DNA of 64,000 nt, taken from a cyanobacterium endosymbiont of Rhopalodia gibberula (GTDB lineage Bacteria > Cyanobacteriota > Cyanobacteriia > Cyanobacteriales > Microcystaceae). Shown one piece after another: positions 29,912 to 41,198 of this stretch. Numbering within the stretch: position 1 is the stretch's first letter; each line of letters opens with the position of its first letter. The stretch is taken from the NCBI RefSeq assembly GCF_003574135.1, contig NZ_AP018341.1, positions 2,827,740 through 2,891,739 of the forward strand. Direction: 5' to 3'. The notes below the pieces were generated by a model that did not search any database, was not told the DNA's origin, and saw only the letters and a list, made by a program, of their open reading frames with translations. The position numbers and the translations under genes were made by a program.

Positions 29912-32410
29912 ATGAACATCAAAAAACTATTCCTAAGCCCCACTCAAGAATGGATGATACTAGGACTAATTTGGTTGATCAGTAGTCTGAGTGATCATAT
30001 CTGGCTAATTTTAGATCATTCTATTCCCCCTTGGGATCAAAGTAATCATTTAACTAAGTCTCTCCAATATCTCTACGCATTGGAATCTCCACACTTTTTT
30101 GATGGTGAATGGTGGCGAAATTTTTGGATGATATCATCAAAATATCCTCCGTTAACCTATATTATTGCTGCTTTATTTCAAAAGGTTTTTGGAGTTGGTA
30201 ATGATACTGCATTAATCACTAATTTACTTTATAACAGCATCTTGATTTTTGCAGTTTATACATTAGGTAAAATTCTATTTAATCATCAAATCGGCTTGTG
30301 GGGAGCCGGTTTATCGATGTTATTTCCTAGATTATATCAAAGTCGTTTACAATTTTTGATTGATACTCCATTAATGACATTGACAGTTCTGTCTTTTTGT
30401 TGTTTAACTTTTTGGAAACTCCAGAAAATTTCTTATAAACAATGGCTATGGACAGTTATCTTTGGAATCTGTTGGGGATTTGCATTATTGACAAAACAAA
30501 GTGTCATGTTTTTCTTGTTTACTCCTTTACTATGGCTAGTAACAAGCTACATCTTTAAATGTAAGTGGGAAAGAATATTACAATTGATGATTAGTTTTAT
30601 CATATCTAGTATTATTTGGTTTCCCTGGTATCGAACCAATTGGATTTATTTATTTAGCACAATTCGTAATTCTAATACAATTCCTGCCTCTTATGAAGGA
30701 GATCCTCCTCTTAACACCCTAGCAGCCTGGACTTATTATTGGCAAGATTTACCTTCGGCAGTCACTTGGATATTACTAGTGGTTCCTTTAGTTGGTTTAA
30801 TATTAAATGGATTAGGAAAATTTCCTAAAAGTAAACAAGAAATAGAAATAAATAAACTAAGACAAGGAATTATCTGGTTAGCGATTTATTTTATCGGTTC
30901 ATATTTAATTTGTTCAGCTCTTTTTAACAAAGATACTCGCTATATTATGTCTTATCTACCAATTTTAGCGATATTTTTAGCTTACGGGTTAGTTCAGTGG
31001 AGAGGAAAATGGGAACCTGTTAGATGGACAACTTTAGGACTTGTATTCGTGGTTATGTGTACAAATTTGTTTCCTATTCCTGGGACGGATAAACTTACTT
31101 TAACGTTAAGTTCAGGAGGATTATTCCGTCCCTATCTTAATAGAGATATTCCTAATACTGAACTCATCAGAACTGTACAGAAAATAAGTCCTTATCAGAT
31201 ATCTAATTTGGGGGTTATTGTTAATACAGATTTTTTTAATCATAATACTCTTAATTATTATGGACAAGTGGCTAATTTTCAAGTTCATGGCCGAGAATTA
31301 GGAAATAAAGAAGAAGACATACAACAAGACCAAAAATATTTTGATTGGTTTGTTACTAAAACAGGAGATAATGGATTTGCTAGAAAACCCCAATTAGCTC
31401 TAGCTAAGAAACTAGAAACTGATACAAATTTTTTAACTGTTAAAACTTGGAATCTATCTGATAAAAATATTTTAACTTTATACCATCGTAAACTCCCATC
31501 TGTAATCGTCAAAAAGAACTCAAATATATCTAATAAAGTTAATTTAGATAGAGTTAAAATCCCCCAAAGGATTCCTTCAGGGTTTCCTATTCCTATTACT
31601 TATGAATGGTCAGGATCTTGGAAAGAATTAAAATCAGGTTTACTTTTATTAAACTGGGAACTTATAGAAGAAAAAGAAAAACAAACAAAAAAATCAACTA
31701 AGCTTTGGATACATGATCATGGAATTGGAGGAGGAATGTTGTCTGGAAATTATCCAGACGAACAAAACTTTAAAGTTATTGAAAATTTAGGGATGATGGT
31801 TCCTAAAGATTTGCCTTCAGGAGATTATCAGTTGACAGGAATATATCTCAATCGTAATACTGGAGAAACTTATCCGATCGTTGTCTCTGATGTTAATATC
31901 ACCATCGATAATAATGCTTCTCCTATCTCTTCATTTCCATTAGATTTAGTCACAAGATTAAGACAACTTTCCTTAAATTTAGCTCAAGGAATAGAGGGAC
32001 TTGACCCTATTTTTGATCAAGTTGATCGGATTAACCAATATGACCCAATTCAAGATTATCTTAAACAAGCAGAAGAATCATTAACTTATCGCTTAAATCA
32101 TCACCCAGGAAAATATGAACTAGACTGGACTTATGGGTTAGTATTATCCCGTGTTTTACAAGAAAATCCTAAAGGTGCGATCACTGCTTTAAGACAACTA
32201 ATTAAACTTGCTCCCAATAACCCCTATCACCATGCCTATCTGGCGTTTGTTTATCTCTATAATTGGCAACCAAAGGCTGCAGAAACTTCGTTAAGATCTG
32301 CTCTCGGACTTAAACCTAATACCGAAGAATTCCAAATATTATACGGTATTTCAGCTATAATGCAGGGCAATTTTTTTAAAGGATGGCTTATCTTATCACC
32401 GTTACTTTAA
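29912..32410 (+). CDS. Glycosyltransferase family 39-like membrane protein with C-terminal TPR
   Basis: An 832-residue integral membrane protein. The N-terminal half (about 1-400) has ten or more hydrophobic helices of the ArnT/PMT (GT39) fold. An early periplasmic loop holds the acidic motif IPPWDQSNH, where GT39 enzymes keep catalytic or metal-binding Asp, and a later segment reads YPPLTYIIAALF. A soluble middle part (about 480-690) follows, then two to three TPR-like repeats (about 715-832; ALRQLIKLAPNNPYHHAYLA). It probably transfers sugar from a polyprenyl phosphate to an envelope acceptor; the acceptor is unknown. The ORF is intact. Confidence 0.8.
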   Translation: MNIKKLFLSPTQEWMILGLIWLISSLSDHIWLILDHSIPPWDQSNHLTKSLQYLYALESPHFFDGEWWRNFWMISSKYPPLTYIIAALFQKVFGVGNDTALITNLLYNSILIFAVYTLGKILFNHQIGLWGAGLSMLFPRLYQSRLQFLIDTPLMTLTVLSFCCLTFWKLQKISYKQWLWTVIFGICWGFALLTKQSVMFFLFTPLLWLVTSYIFKCKWERILQLMISFIISSIIWFPWYRTNWIYLFSTIRNSNTIPASYEGDPPLNTLAAWTYYWQDLPSAVTWILLVVPLVGLILNGLGKFPKSKQEIEINKLRQGIIWLAIYFIGSYLICSALFNKDTRYIMSYLPILAIFLAYGLVQWRGKWEPVRWTTLGLVFVVMCTNLFPIPGTDKLTLTLSSGGLFRPYLNRDIPNTELIRTVQKISPYQISNLGVIVNTDFFNHNTLNYYGQVANFQVHGRELGNKEEDIQQDQKYFDWFVTKTGDNGFARKPQLALAKKLETDTNFLTVKTWNLSDKNILTLYHRKLPSVIVKKNSNISNKVNLDRVKIPQRIPSGFPIPITYEWSGSWKELKSGLLLLNWELIEEKEKQTKKSTKLWIHDHGIGGGMLSGNYPDEQNFKVIENLGMMVPKDLPSGDYQLTGIYLNRNTGETYPIVVSDVNITIDNNASPISSFPLDLVTRLRQLSLNLAQGIEGLDPIFDQVDRINQYDPIQDYLKQAEESLTYRLNHHPGKYELDWTYGLVLSRVLQENPKGAITALRQLIKLAPNNPYHHAYLAFVYLYNWQPKAAETSLRSALGLKPNTEEFQILYGISAIMQGNFFKGWLILSPLL

Positions 32411-33013
32411 ATTTATTCAAATGAATTCAAATCAAGATATAACAAATAAATTCTATAGTTTTGTATGTTATGATAATATCCTTTTTAAGCTTGATTATTA
32501 AATAACTATTCTATAGTAATTATGAAAAATTTTTCTTACAGTTACTAGCTAGATTTTCCAGAAAGCTATAGTTCTAAGTTCAATAATTTAGGTTTAGTAT
32601 TTAAAGAAATTTGAATTGTTGTAGTGTATTTCATACAGTCAAACACTAAGCCTTGTGCCTTTTCTCTAAATAATTGCTAAATGTATATATAGTAAATATA
32701 AATTGTTTAGACGTTTTTATTTATATTTATACTCTATATTAATATATTTTTTAGTCTAAAGAGTATTAGAGCCTTGAAGTGATAAAAATAACCAAAGTTA
32801 ATCTATATAAAAAAGTAAAATATAAAAAATATTGACCTGGATAAGTGGCAGTCATGAAATCGAACTTAAACTTACAAGAATTAATTTGTCAACAATAATA
32901 ACAATAATTAGTATGGTAATATAAGTGACTATTATCGCATTTTATGCAAAGATAGTATAAAATACAATTTTAATTATTCCAACAACAGAAAGACATAATT
33001 GTAACATTAATTG
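32411..33013. other. AT-rich gap, nothing recognised
   Basis: About 600 bases between the two convergent glycosyltransferase genes. No coding fossil and no strong stem was seen. Confidence 0.5.
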
Positions 33014-34018
33014 TTATAAAAATAAACTATTACACACTTTTCTTATCTTCTCCCAAACTTTTTTAAAAAATAATTTAGTAAATTTTAACTTAGTTAACGT
33101 CTGAATATCATTACTATACTGAGGCTTGCTGTCAAAAAATAAATTGATATCCTCTAAAATTAATTCTAAGCGCTTAATAATATTGTCTGCTCGATACTCA
33201 GATAATACCTGTTCTAACAGAATCATCTTATTTGAAGAATTAATGGTCTTTAAGATTCTTTGCACATCATAAATCGTTGAATATCCTGCAATTTTATAAC
33301 AATTGAAACCAGGATCTAAATAATCGGATAATCCACCATTAACACTCGAAAATACCTGACAACCACAAGCTAAGGCTTCCATTGGCTGTAATCCAAACCC
33401 TTCACTTATCCCTTGTTGTGCCCAATATTCTGCCGAATCGTAAAGATATACTTTTGTTCGATTAAACAATTGACTCAAATCTTTAACATATGAATCAACA
33501 ACAAAAACTTTGCAATGTTTTTTTAACTCAGGAACTAACTGTTTAATTAGATATTCCGAGGATTTTCTAGCTTGAACTAAAACATCAATATCCCGTTCAA
33601 TATGCAAGTTAGTAAACTCATTAGAAATTTGATTAGGTAAATAATAAATCAGAGAATTAGGAGCTTTTTGTCCCCAATAACCCATTGTATTTCGACTAAC
33701 TGTTATGATGGGAACACTTGGAGGTAATATGAAATTATACCCTGCACTATGAGCATGATAAACGATATGGTAATTCTTTAATTTGTCCGCTAAACTAGGA
33801 ACATCAAAACCCCAACTTATTACAAATATGACATTTTCAAGTGATTTTGCTGGAAAAATATCATCAAGAAATAATGTTTCTGGTTCTCGTTGACGATAGG
33901 TAACCAATTGTGATTTACAGATTTGCTGCGCTAGGTTAAAGGTTTTTAATTCAGCCCATAGTCCACCACAAGCAAATTTACCACCCGTCCCTGGAACTAA
34001 AAAATAAAGCTTTCTCAT
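33014..34018 (-). CDS. Glycosyltransferase (GT1/GT4-like)
   Basis: A 334-residue GT-B fold glycosyltransferase. The N-terminal domain begins MRKLYFLVPGTGGKFACGG. The C-terminal nucleotide-sugar domain has the family signature EGFGLQPMEALACGCQVFSS, with the E-x7-E type pair that contacts the donor. There is no membrane span, so it likely acts at the cytoplasmic face on polysaccharide or lipid-linked acceptors. Its neighbour is a GT39-like enzyme, suggesting a remnant of an envelope-glycan locus. The C-terminal 40 residues are Lys- and Phe-rich and less conserved in appearance. Substrate not predictable. Confidence 0.82.
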   Translation of the reverse strand: MRKLYFLVPGTGGKFACGGLWAELKTFNLAQQICKSQLVTYRQREPETLFLDDIFPAKSLENVIFVISWGFDVPSLADKLKNYHIVYHAHSAGYNFILPPSVPIITVSRNTMGYWGQKAPNSLIYYLPNQISNEFTNLHIERDIDVLVQARKSSEYLIKQLVPELKKHCKVFVVDSYVKDLSQLFNRTKVYLYDSAEYWAQQGISEGFGLQPMEALACGCQVFSSVNGGLSDYLDPGFNCYKIAGYSTIYDVQRILKTINSSNKMILLEQVLSEYRADNIIKRLELILEDINLFFDSKPQYSNDIQTLTKLKFTKLFFKKVWEKIRKVCNSLFL

Positions 34019-35824
34019 TAGAATTATTGATTGTTGAAATTGTTAATTAACAATGAAATCAAGAAGGAGAATATACATAATGGTACGAGAGCAAGTAGTC
34101 ACACACTATTAAAGTTGAACATAAATCAAGCTACATTGTAATAACAACAGTTTTCGGTTTTTTAGTTACCCTTCTTAATATAAAGCATTTTGTTTATCGA
34201 TATCTGACTATTTATCGTTTTTCTTAAGGCAATTGTTTTAAGATTTTTAGGAGTTATGTATTGACATATAAACTTACATATGAGATATCTGAAAACAGAA
34301 CATAAAGCAATTACCGAAAATTGAGAGTGTAAAATTGTTAGGATGGAGTAGAACGTCAAGACAAGATACAGATCTCATAACTTTTAGAAAAAAATTAACA
34401 GACAAGTGTCATTTAGAGTTATGTAACTGGTATTTTACTTCCTAAAACCAATATCTGGTCTGTAATCGTCTGTCCGAAATGTTTGATTATGTGTCTCATG
34501 AAAGCATAAACTATTTCTGACTAAGGGTTAAGTTATGAGTCTGTTCATTTATTAAATGAAGTTAAACAAGATATTAATTTTATAGGTTAAATTTTAAGTG
34601 TAGATAATACAGTGATTCAAACACTTTACAGTAATACCGACTTAAGATGAATTGTAGGCTATTTTTGATTACGGAATAAATATAAAACTACTTACTAAAG
34701 AAATTAGCCTACTTGCTTTATATTCCCCCTATCAGTCTGGAGTCTTATTGACTTTTAATTTATAGATTGATTTTATAAAAGAGGAAATAATTTCTCTGTA
34801 AGTGAGTATTTTAAACTTATTGTGTCAGAAAATATAAAGCAATTTTAATTATTTTTTAGGGTTTAAAAAATAATTAAATTAAAGTTAATAAAAATTAAAA
34901 ACTTAACTAATAATTAATTTTTAATTCAAATGGGATTATCTATTGAAGTTAATGATAACTTTATTTACATCTATTTTAGATACAGTTTAGTTTCTTTATT
35001 TTTTTTAGAATTGGTTAATATTAAATATTTTTTAGTTAGTTAAATATATAAGAATTATTTTGTTTATTCCAGACCATATATAACTTCTACTTGTTTTTAA
35101 AATATTTACTAACCTAAAGTATTAGGGAGTTAAATGAATAACTATAAAAAACTATTTTATTTACATTAAGAAAACTGTTAAACTCTTAGCTGTGATGATG
35201 AAATGTTGAGACCAGTAGGATGAAGACAAAATTTGTCAGTATAGCTGGTGGACATCACTGATTTGATGTCAGCAAATTATTGGGGACTCAAAGCAATTCT
35301 AAACCAACGATTGTTTATTTAAAGATTTATGTAGAAACTAGTCACAATAACATTGAGCAACTCAAGTAACAACGCTACAAAAATCTTATATAAAGAATTA
35401 TTTAAATTAAAAACTTATACAAAATATTGATAGTGAAACTAATAAATATAGTCTAAAATTAATAGGTCTAAATAAGTTTAATTGTAGCAAACAGATTAAG
35501 CGTATAATTTTCACGCATTAGGATAAATTTTGATGTATTGAATCTTATTTAGTTTTTACTGTATGTGAAATTTTGGGCATACAAGTGATTATTTACGTAC
35601 AGTAAAGACGAGTCTCTAGTTAACAAAAAACTTACCGCATTTAAAGCTAGACTTTATGGCACTCAAAACACTACAAATGCAGATAAGCAAGTGTAAACTC
35701 CAATGTACAAAAAAATATTTAGAACGAAGACCACCCTTAAAGGCAGCAGGCTTTATTTTTAGGAGCTTTAGTCACTGTGCAAACTAATCACACTGAGATT
35801 CTTAAGTTATACGTGGTCGACTTA
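34019..35824. other. Long decayed gap with transposase traces
   Basis: About 1.8 kb between the glycosyltransferase and glmM. A possible transposase fossil lies at 34558-34770. A stretch near 35190-35400 has moderate protein-like strings (for example LMSANYWGLKAILNQRLFI) broken by stops and not identified. Near 34064 an AGAAGGAG precedes an ATG that opens only nine codons. No intact gene is present. Confidence 0.5.
34558..34770 (+). pseudogene. Possible DDE transposase remnant
   Basis: The plus strand reads ...KQDINFIG, stop, ILSVDNTVIQTLYSNTDLR, stop, IVGYF, then ISLLALYSPYQSG in another frame. This resembles the first catalytic-Asp region of IS701/IS4-like transposases (xDDTxxxK.Y...L..Y...H). 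The resemblance is partial and the rest is gone. Confidence 0.35.
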
Positions 35825-37282
35825 TTAATTTACTAAATATCGCTCGACAACCTTCACTAAATACTCAACCCACTCATGAGCATCTTTAGCACTTACTGAT
35901 TCTACCATGACTCTAATTAAGGGTTCTGTCCCAGAAGGACGAACTAAAACCCGACCAACATTTCCCATCTCTGTTTCTGCTTGGGTGATGGCTTCTCTCA
36001 ACGGAATACATTCTTGCCAAAAATGACGCCGATCGCGGTCCTCCACACGAACATTACGTAAAATTTGAGGATAGGTTTGGAAACTGTTATCTACTAGGGT
36101 GGCTAAAGACTCTTCAGACTGACAAACTAAAGCTGCTAGGTGAAGGGCAGTTTGTACCCCATCCCCAGACACTCCGTAATGATGACAAATAATGTGGCCT
36201 GACTGTTCACCCCCAAGCATCGCTCCAGTTTCCCACATTTTGGTTTGAACATAGCGATCACCTACAGATGTCCGCATAAATTTACCCCCTAAGTTTTCCC
36301 AAGCTCTTTCAAATCCTAGGTTAGCCATCACTGTTCCCACTAAAAGATTATTAGGCAGTTTTCCTTTTTGAAGAAGATATTTTCCCCACAGATATAGAAT
36401 ATAGTCACCATCAACTACCCTTCCTTGACTATCGACAGCCATTACCCGATCTGCATCTCCATCAAAAGCAAATCCTAAATCAGCCTGATGTTTCTTGACT
36501 GCCTGTTTGAGTAAATCAAGATGAGTTGAGCCACAATTAACATTGATGCAATTGCCATTAGGGTAATCGTGTAAACATATTACCTGCGCCCCTAGTGATT
36601 TAAAAGCCTGGACAGCCACATTTACCGATGCCCCCCAAGCCAAATCTAAAACTACTCGCATTCCCTGTAAATCTAGACTTTGCGGGAGAGTACTTTGTAA
36701 AAATTGGCAATATTTATCTACTAAATCTGGCTGATAGTAGGTTTTTCCCCATTCTCGAGGATGCTCTAATGGTAAGGAGAGATTACCACGTAACCATTCT
36801 TCAATCTGTTGTGTTAATACTTGACTTAGTTTTGTCCCTTCATGGTTAAAGAATTTAATCCCATTATCCTCAGGAGGGTTATGGCTTGCAGAGATCATAA
36901 TTCCACCCACTGCGTCACTGGTGCGTGTCAGATAAGAAACACAAGGAGTAGGACACAAACCTAATTGCCAGACTTCTAGACCGGCAGAAGTCAACCCAGC
37001 AGCCATAGCCATGGCCAACATATCGCTAGAGTTTCGGGAATCTTGCCCAATGATCACCGGACCTGAAGTGACCCGATTCACTTTCAATACTTGTCCTGCC
37101 CGAAATCCAAGTTGAAGGACAAAAGGGGCAGTTAACAAGTCACCTGCTTTACCACGAATGCCATCGGTTCCAAATAAGGGGCTATTGGGGAGATGGGCGC
37201 ATTGTCCCAAGAAACCTGGGTTTATGGTGGCACTGACACGATCCATCCAATTGTTTCCATTACGAGATAGAGAACTTACCAT
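35825..37282 (-). CDS. glmM: Phosphoglucosamine mutase
   Basis: Converts glucosamine-6-phosphate to glucosamine-1-phosphate on the way to UDP-GlcNAc for peptidoglycan and envelope sugars. The protein has the four-domain alpha-D-phosphohexomutase layout: substrate loop [11 protein letters not shown] near the N-terminus, phosphoserine loop [16 protein letters not shown], metal-binding DGDADR (in [14 protein letters not shown]), sugar-specificity loop GGEQSGH and phosphate-binding loop [13 protein letters not shown]. The frame extends upstream to an ATG at 37354, but the ATG at 37282 (MVSSLSRN) matches the usual cyanobacterial N-terminus. All catalytic motifs are intact. Confidence 0.95.
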   Translation of the reverse strand: MVSSLSRNGNNWMDRVSATINPGFLGQCAHLPNSPLFGTDGIRGKAGDLLTAPFVLQLGFRAGQVLKVNRVTSGPVIIGQDSRNSSDMLAMAMAAGLTSAGLEVWQLGLCPTPCVSYLTRTSDAVGGIMISASHNPPEDNGIKFFNHEGTKLSQVLTQQIEEWLRGNLSLPLEHPREWGKTYYQPDLVDKYCQFLQSTLPQSLDLQGMRVVLDLAWGASVNVAVQAFKSLGAQVICLHDYPNGNCINVNCGSTHLDLLKQAVKKHQADLGFAFDGDADRVMAVDSQGRVVDGDYILYLWGKYLLQKGKLPNNLLVGTVMANLGFERAWENLGGKFMRTSVGDRYVQTKMWETGAMLGGEQSGHIICHHYGVSGDGVQTALHLAALVCQSEESLATLVDNSFQTYPQILRNVRVEDRDRRHFWQECIPLREAITQAETEMGNVGRVLVRPSGTEPLIRVMVESVSAKDAHEWVEYLVKVVERYLVN

Positions 37283-37619
37283 TTTGTCTATTTCCTCACA
37301 CAACACACTCACTTTTAAAGAATATACCCTATTTGTCAATAGGGAAGGATTCACTTTTTTTTATAAGTAAATTTAATCATTACCATCTATACTGAACGTT
37401 GATGGCTGGTTTAATGTTCCAAAAATGAATTAAGTAGTCAAAAGTTGTCACCTTTTATTTCCGTATCTATTGTGTCTGTGCTCACGTCCTAGAATTTAGA
37501 CAAAAAAGGGATAGTGCTTTTTTAGCTTAAAATTAAACGGGTGTGCGCAGCATTATAATCGGATAACTTTCCCGAATACTAATAATTCAAAATTTATTGA
37601 CCCTCACTGTGTCCGAAAC

Positions 37620-38610
37620 TAAAAAAAATGGAAACTGCTCATCAAAGCCTTTAAAACAGCTATAGGTAAGGATGGAGTCGTCCAGCGCAAAGAAGAACTT
37701 ATTACCTACAAATTCGATGAATTAACTCGTTATCGTCAACGGACTGCTGTAGTTGTTCTACATCAAACCACTGAAGAAATGGCTGCTGCCAGTAAAAATT
37801 TGCCATAATTATTAAATTCTCTGGATGACTAGAGAAGCGGGAACAAGGTTATTAGGGGGCATTACCGGCTAGAAAATGCATAAGCTTATATTATTTATTT
37901 AGTGCAGATACTATTTCAGCCAGCATGGAAATTATGAATAACCATTCTATTGATGTGGTAGCAGATCTAGTAGCCACTAAGTGTTGTTCCAGGGATGCTG
38001 AAGTGATTTTGTTAGTGGAACTGGATAGGCTAAGCGTAGAATCTACTGTGAATAAAGAACAGAGCGTCCAAATTTGTCGGCAAGATAAAGCTAGAGGGAT
38101 AGCCTCCTCTAACTAATAATGTAGAAAGCAGTCTAAAATTTTGGAGAGGACGAAAAGTGCTCTTTGCTACGATGGGTAGGATTAATCTTAGTTATTCTGT
38201 TCAGGAAGGGGTAATTCCTCGGACTAAATTAGTGGAAGTGTTGCGATAAATTGGTTAATTAAGAAAAAATAAGGGTTATTAAATTGCTAATATTTTTTGT
38301 GCTGCAGATAGCCACTTAACATCTATCAGTTCTTGATGATAATGCTGTAGTAGGAGCATGAGAATAAGTAGAAGAATTAGGGGAAGAAATCCTTAAATTA
38401 TGTGTGGAGTCTGAGAAAAGTTTATCAGAAGAATACTGTATTGGAACCTACAAAAACTGTTACATATCTTAATATTTTTAATCAAAATGGTTTAGAAACC
38501 ATACGTAATAGATATACAAAGTATTTAATCCCAATAATTTAACTAACCCTAGTAAAGTTTTTCCTACTATCCAAAATTATTAAGAAACAGCTAATGCTAA
38601 ACTATAAGCG
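37620..38610 (+). pseudogene. glcD: Glycolate oxidase subunit GlcD, broken
   Basis: The former FAD subunit of glycolate dehydrogenase, a photorespiratory enzyme. The N-terminus is clear (DGVVQRKEELITY, LTRYRQRTAVVVL), and an AGTRLLGGITG string stands for AGTGLSGG. Then roughly 180 to 200 residues of the FAD domain are missing, and the C-terminal half resumes at MNNHSIDVVADLVATKC. It continues through LLVELDRLSVESTVNKEQ, GVIPRTKLVEVL, DDNAVVGA and VEELGEEILKLCVESE to NLTNPSKVFPTIQNY-like residues in shifted frames. Stops and frameshifts are numerous. It combines a large internal deletion with point decay, so it is certainly non-functional. Its loss fits absence of Rubisco-driven glycolate formation. 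Confidence 0.92.
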
Positions 38611-38705
38611 TTCGAAGGGGTGAAATTCTATTTAAAAATTATTGGTCAATTATTCTCCCAACTCACGGGTAGCTTCATCTTTGTTCAACTATTGACTTAA
38701 TTAAT

Positions 38706-39098
38706 ATGCTGGGAAATTTTCAAGAAAGTCATTTACGCATCGCTGTTGATGTCAATGAAAGTACTATTGGTAATAGTTTACTAAAAACGAAAAATCTCCG
38801 TAAATGGATCATTCCTCAAACTCTATCCTCTGAACTTCCTGATACCTTAGAAGCAGGAATAGTCTTTACTAGTTGGCTGGGATTCGTTTCCATCCACCAT
38901 CAAGTAGAAATTGCTAATAAAAACAGCTTACGACTAATACTAAGTCAAGGAATTGATGGCTATCATGAATGGATTTGGGGCGATGGCTGGGTGCAATCTA
39001 GATTAGAAGGAATTTCTCTTTTACCTCTTAAATTAGGACAAACTTTTGATTTACTGAAATTACGTCAGTTTGTCTTAACTCAAGAACAAATTTTTTGA
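38706..39098 (+). CDS. Hypothetical protein, possibly truncated
   Basis: A 130-residue frame with ordinary protein composition (for example IPQTLSSELPDTLEAGIVF and GIDGYHEWIWGDGWVQSRLE). I do not recognise a family. It follows the glcD pseudogene and there is no good ribosome-binding site before the ATG, so it may be the surviving part of a longer gene. The downstream interval is decayed coding sequence, which favours a shortened or dying gene. There is no membrane span or signal peptide. Confidence 0.5.
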   Translation: MLGNFQESHLRIAVDVNESTIGNSLLKTKNLRKWIIPQTLSSELPDTLEAGIVFTSWLGFVSIHHQVEIANKNSLRLILSQGIDGYHEWIWGDGWVQSRLEGISLLPLKLGQTFDLLKLRQFVLTQEQIF

Positions 39099-39487
39099 TA
39101 AAAAGGAGTCCTAATTCGAGTAGGGTGGCGATGTCTTAGACTGGCAAGATTCCAGTTCATCCTTTAGTGTAACCCTAACAATAGGATTAGGGACGATAGA
39201 AACCTTGAGCTAGGGTTGTAGAGGGATAAGGTAAGCTGACATCAGCAGCTACCATTAAGCTTACAGTTGATATTTGTCGAAGCCATTTTAATATTGACAT
39301 CATTTCCACAGGAGCAGATAGAAGTCGTAGAGAATCAGTTTTAATCGATTAAGGATTTAAAAAACAACTGAAATATCGGAATTCTTTAACCCCAAAAAAT
39401 CTATGGCTTAGAATCAAAGAAAATTGCTATAATTCCAGAAGATACTGAAATCAACAATGTTCTTAATAAGTTAGTGCGAGTTGGGCT
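39099..39487 (+). pseudogene. Unidentified gene fossil before leuA
   Basis: Several protein-like strings lie in changing frames: GGDVLDWQDSSSSFSVTL, then GADRSRRESVLID, stop, GFKKQLKYRNSLTPKN, and finally [20 protein letters not shown] ending in GL and a stop whose TGA overlaps the leuA ATG. This looks like a single gene ended just at leuA. I cannot name it. Confidence 0.45.
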
Positions 39488-41086
39488 ATGAGTAATTACT
39501 CTGACCGGATTATTATTTTTGACACAACTCTACGAGATGGGGAACAGTCCCCCGGCGCAAGTTTAACGGTTGAAGAAAAACTAACTATCGCTCGATCGCT
39601 CGCACGACTTGGAGTCGACATTATTGAAGCAGGATTTCCTTACGCTAGTCCTGGGGACTTTGAAGCAGTTCAAAAAATTGCCAAAACTGTAGGAACCGAG
39701 ACTGGACCTATCATCTGTGGGTTAGCCAGAGCAACCAAGAAGGATATTAAAGCAGCTGGGGAAGCTCTTAAACCTGCTGTAAAAGCTCGTATACATACTT
39801 TTCTAGCCACCTCAGATATTCACCTCGAATACAAACTCAAAAAAACTCGCCAGGAAGTCTTAGCTATTGTTCCTGAAATGGTAGCTTACGCTAAAACCTT
39901 TGTGGATGATGTAGAGTTTTCTCCTGAAGATGCAGGACGAAGTGACCCTGAATTTTTGTATCAAGTCCTCGAAAAAGCGATCTTAGCTGGTGCAACGACC
40001 CTTAATATCCCTGATACAGTCGGTTATACAACTCCCAGTGAATTTGGTGCATTAATTAGCGGTATTAGAGAAAATGTCCCCAATATTGATCGTGCTATTA
40101 TCTCTGTTCACGGCCACAATGATCTAGGGTTAGCAGTGGCTAATTTTCTCGAAGCAGTTAAGAATGGAGCTAGACAGCTTGAATGTACCATTAATGGGAT
40201 CGGAGAACGGGCTGGTAATGCTGCGTTAGAAGAATTGGTGATGGCTTTGCACGTGCGCCGTCAATATTTCAATCCTTTCTTCGGTCGTTCCCCCGACTCT
40301 ACTGAACCTCTGACCCAAATTCACACTAAAGAAATTTACCGTACGTCTCGTCTCGTCTCCCAATTAACTGGAATGATGGTACAACCTAATAAGGCAATTG
40401 TAGGAACTAATGCTTTTGCCCATGAGTCGGGAATCCATCAAGATGGAGTACTCAAACACAAGTTAACCTATGAGATTATGGATGCAGAATCCATCGGGTT
40501 AACCCACAATCAGATTGTCCTGGGCAAGCTATCAGGACGTAATGCTTTCCGTAGTTATTTGAAGGAATTAGGGTTTGAATTATCAGATACAGAAATTAAT
40601 AACGCTTTTTTACGGTTTAAGGAAGTGGCCGATAAAAAGAAAAAAATTACTGACTGGGACTTAGCAGCGATCATTAACGACGAAATTCAACAAGCCCCCG
40701 AATTATTCCGTTTAGAATTTGTCCAGGTATCCTGTGGGGATCATTCTGTCCCCACGGCTACTGTTACCCTAAGGACTCCTAATGGTCAGGAATTAACTGA
40801 TGCAGCCATTGGGACCGGTCCTATAGATGCGGTTTACAAAGCTATTAACCGTGTGGTTAATGTTCCTAATGAGTTAATTGAGTTTTCTGTAAAATCAGTT
40901 ACTGCTGGAATTGATGCCATAGGGGAAGTTACAATTCGCCTAAGCCATGAAGATCGCATCTATTTAGGATATGCAGCCAATACTGATATTATTACTGCTT
41001 CGGCACGAGCTTATATTAGTGCCTTGAATCATCTTTATGGTGCAATTCAGCAGAAGTCACAAATGACACTAAAAAATCGGAATTAG
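39488..41086 (+). CDS. leuA: 2-isopropylmalate synthase
   Basis: The first committed enzyme of leucine synthesis: condenses 2-oxoisovalerate with acetyl-CoA. The N-terminal TIM-barrel domain has [13 protein letters not shown] (metal Asp and catalytic Arg), [15 protein letters not shown] (metal His pair) and NGIGERAGN. The central region has HESGIHQDG. The C-terminal LeuA-dimer regulatory domain (about 390-520) is present, so leucine feedback control is probably retained. At 532 residues it is full length. Its ATG overlaps the stop of a decayed upstream gene. Intact leucine synthesis is consistent with loss of the branched-chain importer seen elsewhere in the window. Confidence 0.97.
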   Translation: MSNYSDRIIIFDTTLRDGEQSPGASLTVEEKLTIARSLARLGVDIIEAGFPYASPGDFEAVQKIAKTVGTETGPIICGLARATKKDIKAAGEALKPAVKARIHTFLATSDIHLEYKLKKTRQEVLAIVPEMVAYAKTFVDDVEFSPEDAGRSDPEFLYQVLEKAILAGATTLNIPDTVGYTTPSEFGALISGIRENVPNIDRAIISVHGHNDLGLAVANFLEAVKNGARQLECTINGIGERAGNAALEELVMALHVRRQYFNPFFGRSPDSTEPLTQIHTKEIYRTSRLVSQLTGMMVQPNKAIVGTNAFAHESGIHQDGVLKHKLTYEIMDAESIGLTHNQIVLGKLSGRNAFRSYLKELGFELSDTEINNAFLRFKEVADKKKKITDWDLAAIINDEIQQAPELFRLEFVQVSCGDHSVPTATVTLRTPNGQELTDAAIGTGPIDAVYKAINRVVNVPNELIEFSVKSVTAGIDAIGEVTIRLSHEDRIYLGYAANTDIITASARAYISALNHLYGAIQQKSQMTLKNRN

Positions 41087-41198
41087 GCATCGTTTGGAAT
41101 GGAGAACCCCCGACTTTTGAAAATTCAGAGTTTCCTTATCCCCCATATGTTTCTTATTTTGAGGATATGATGTTCTTGGATCAAATCTAAAGTAAATC

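Noticed and set aside
34162-34359. 65-codon minus-strand frame
   Set aside because: Low-complexity hydrophobic composition, no family resemblance, and it lies in decayed sequence.
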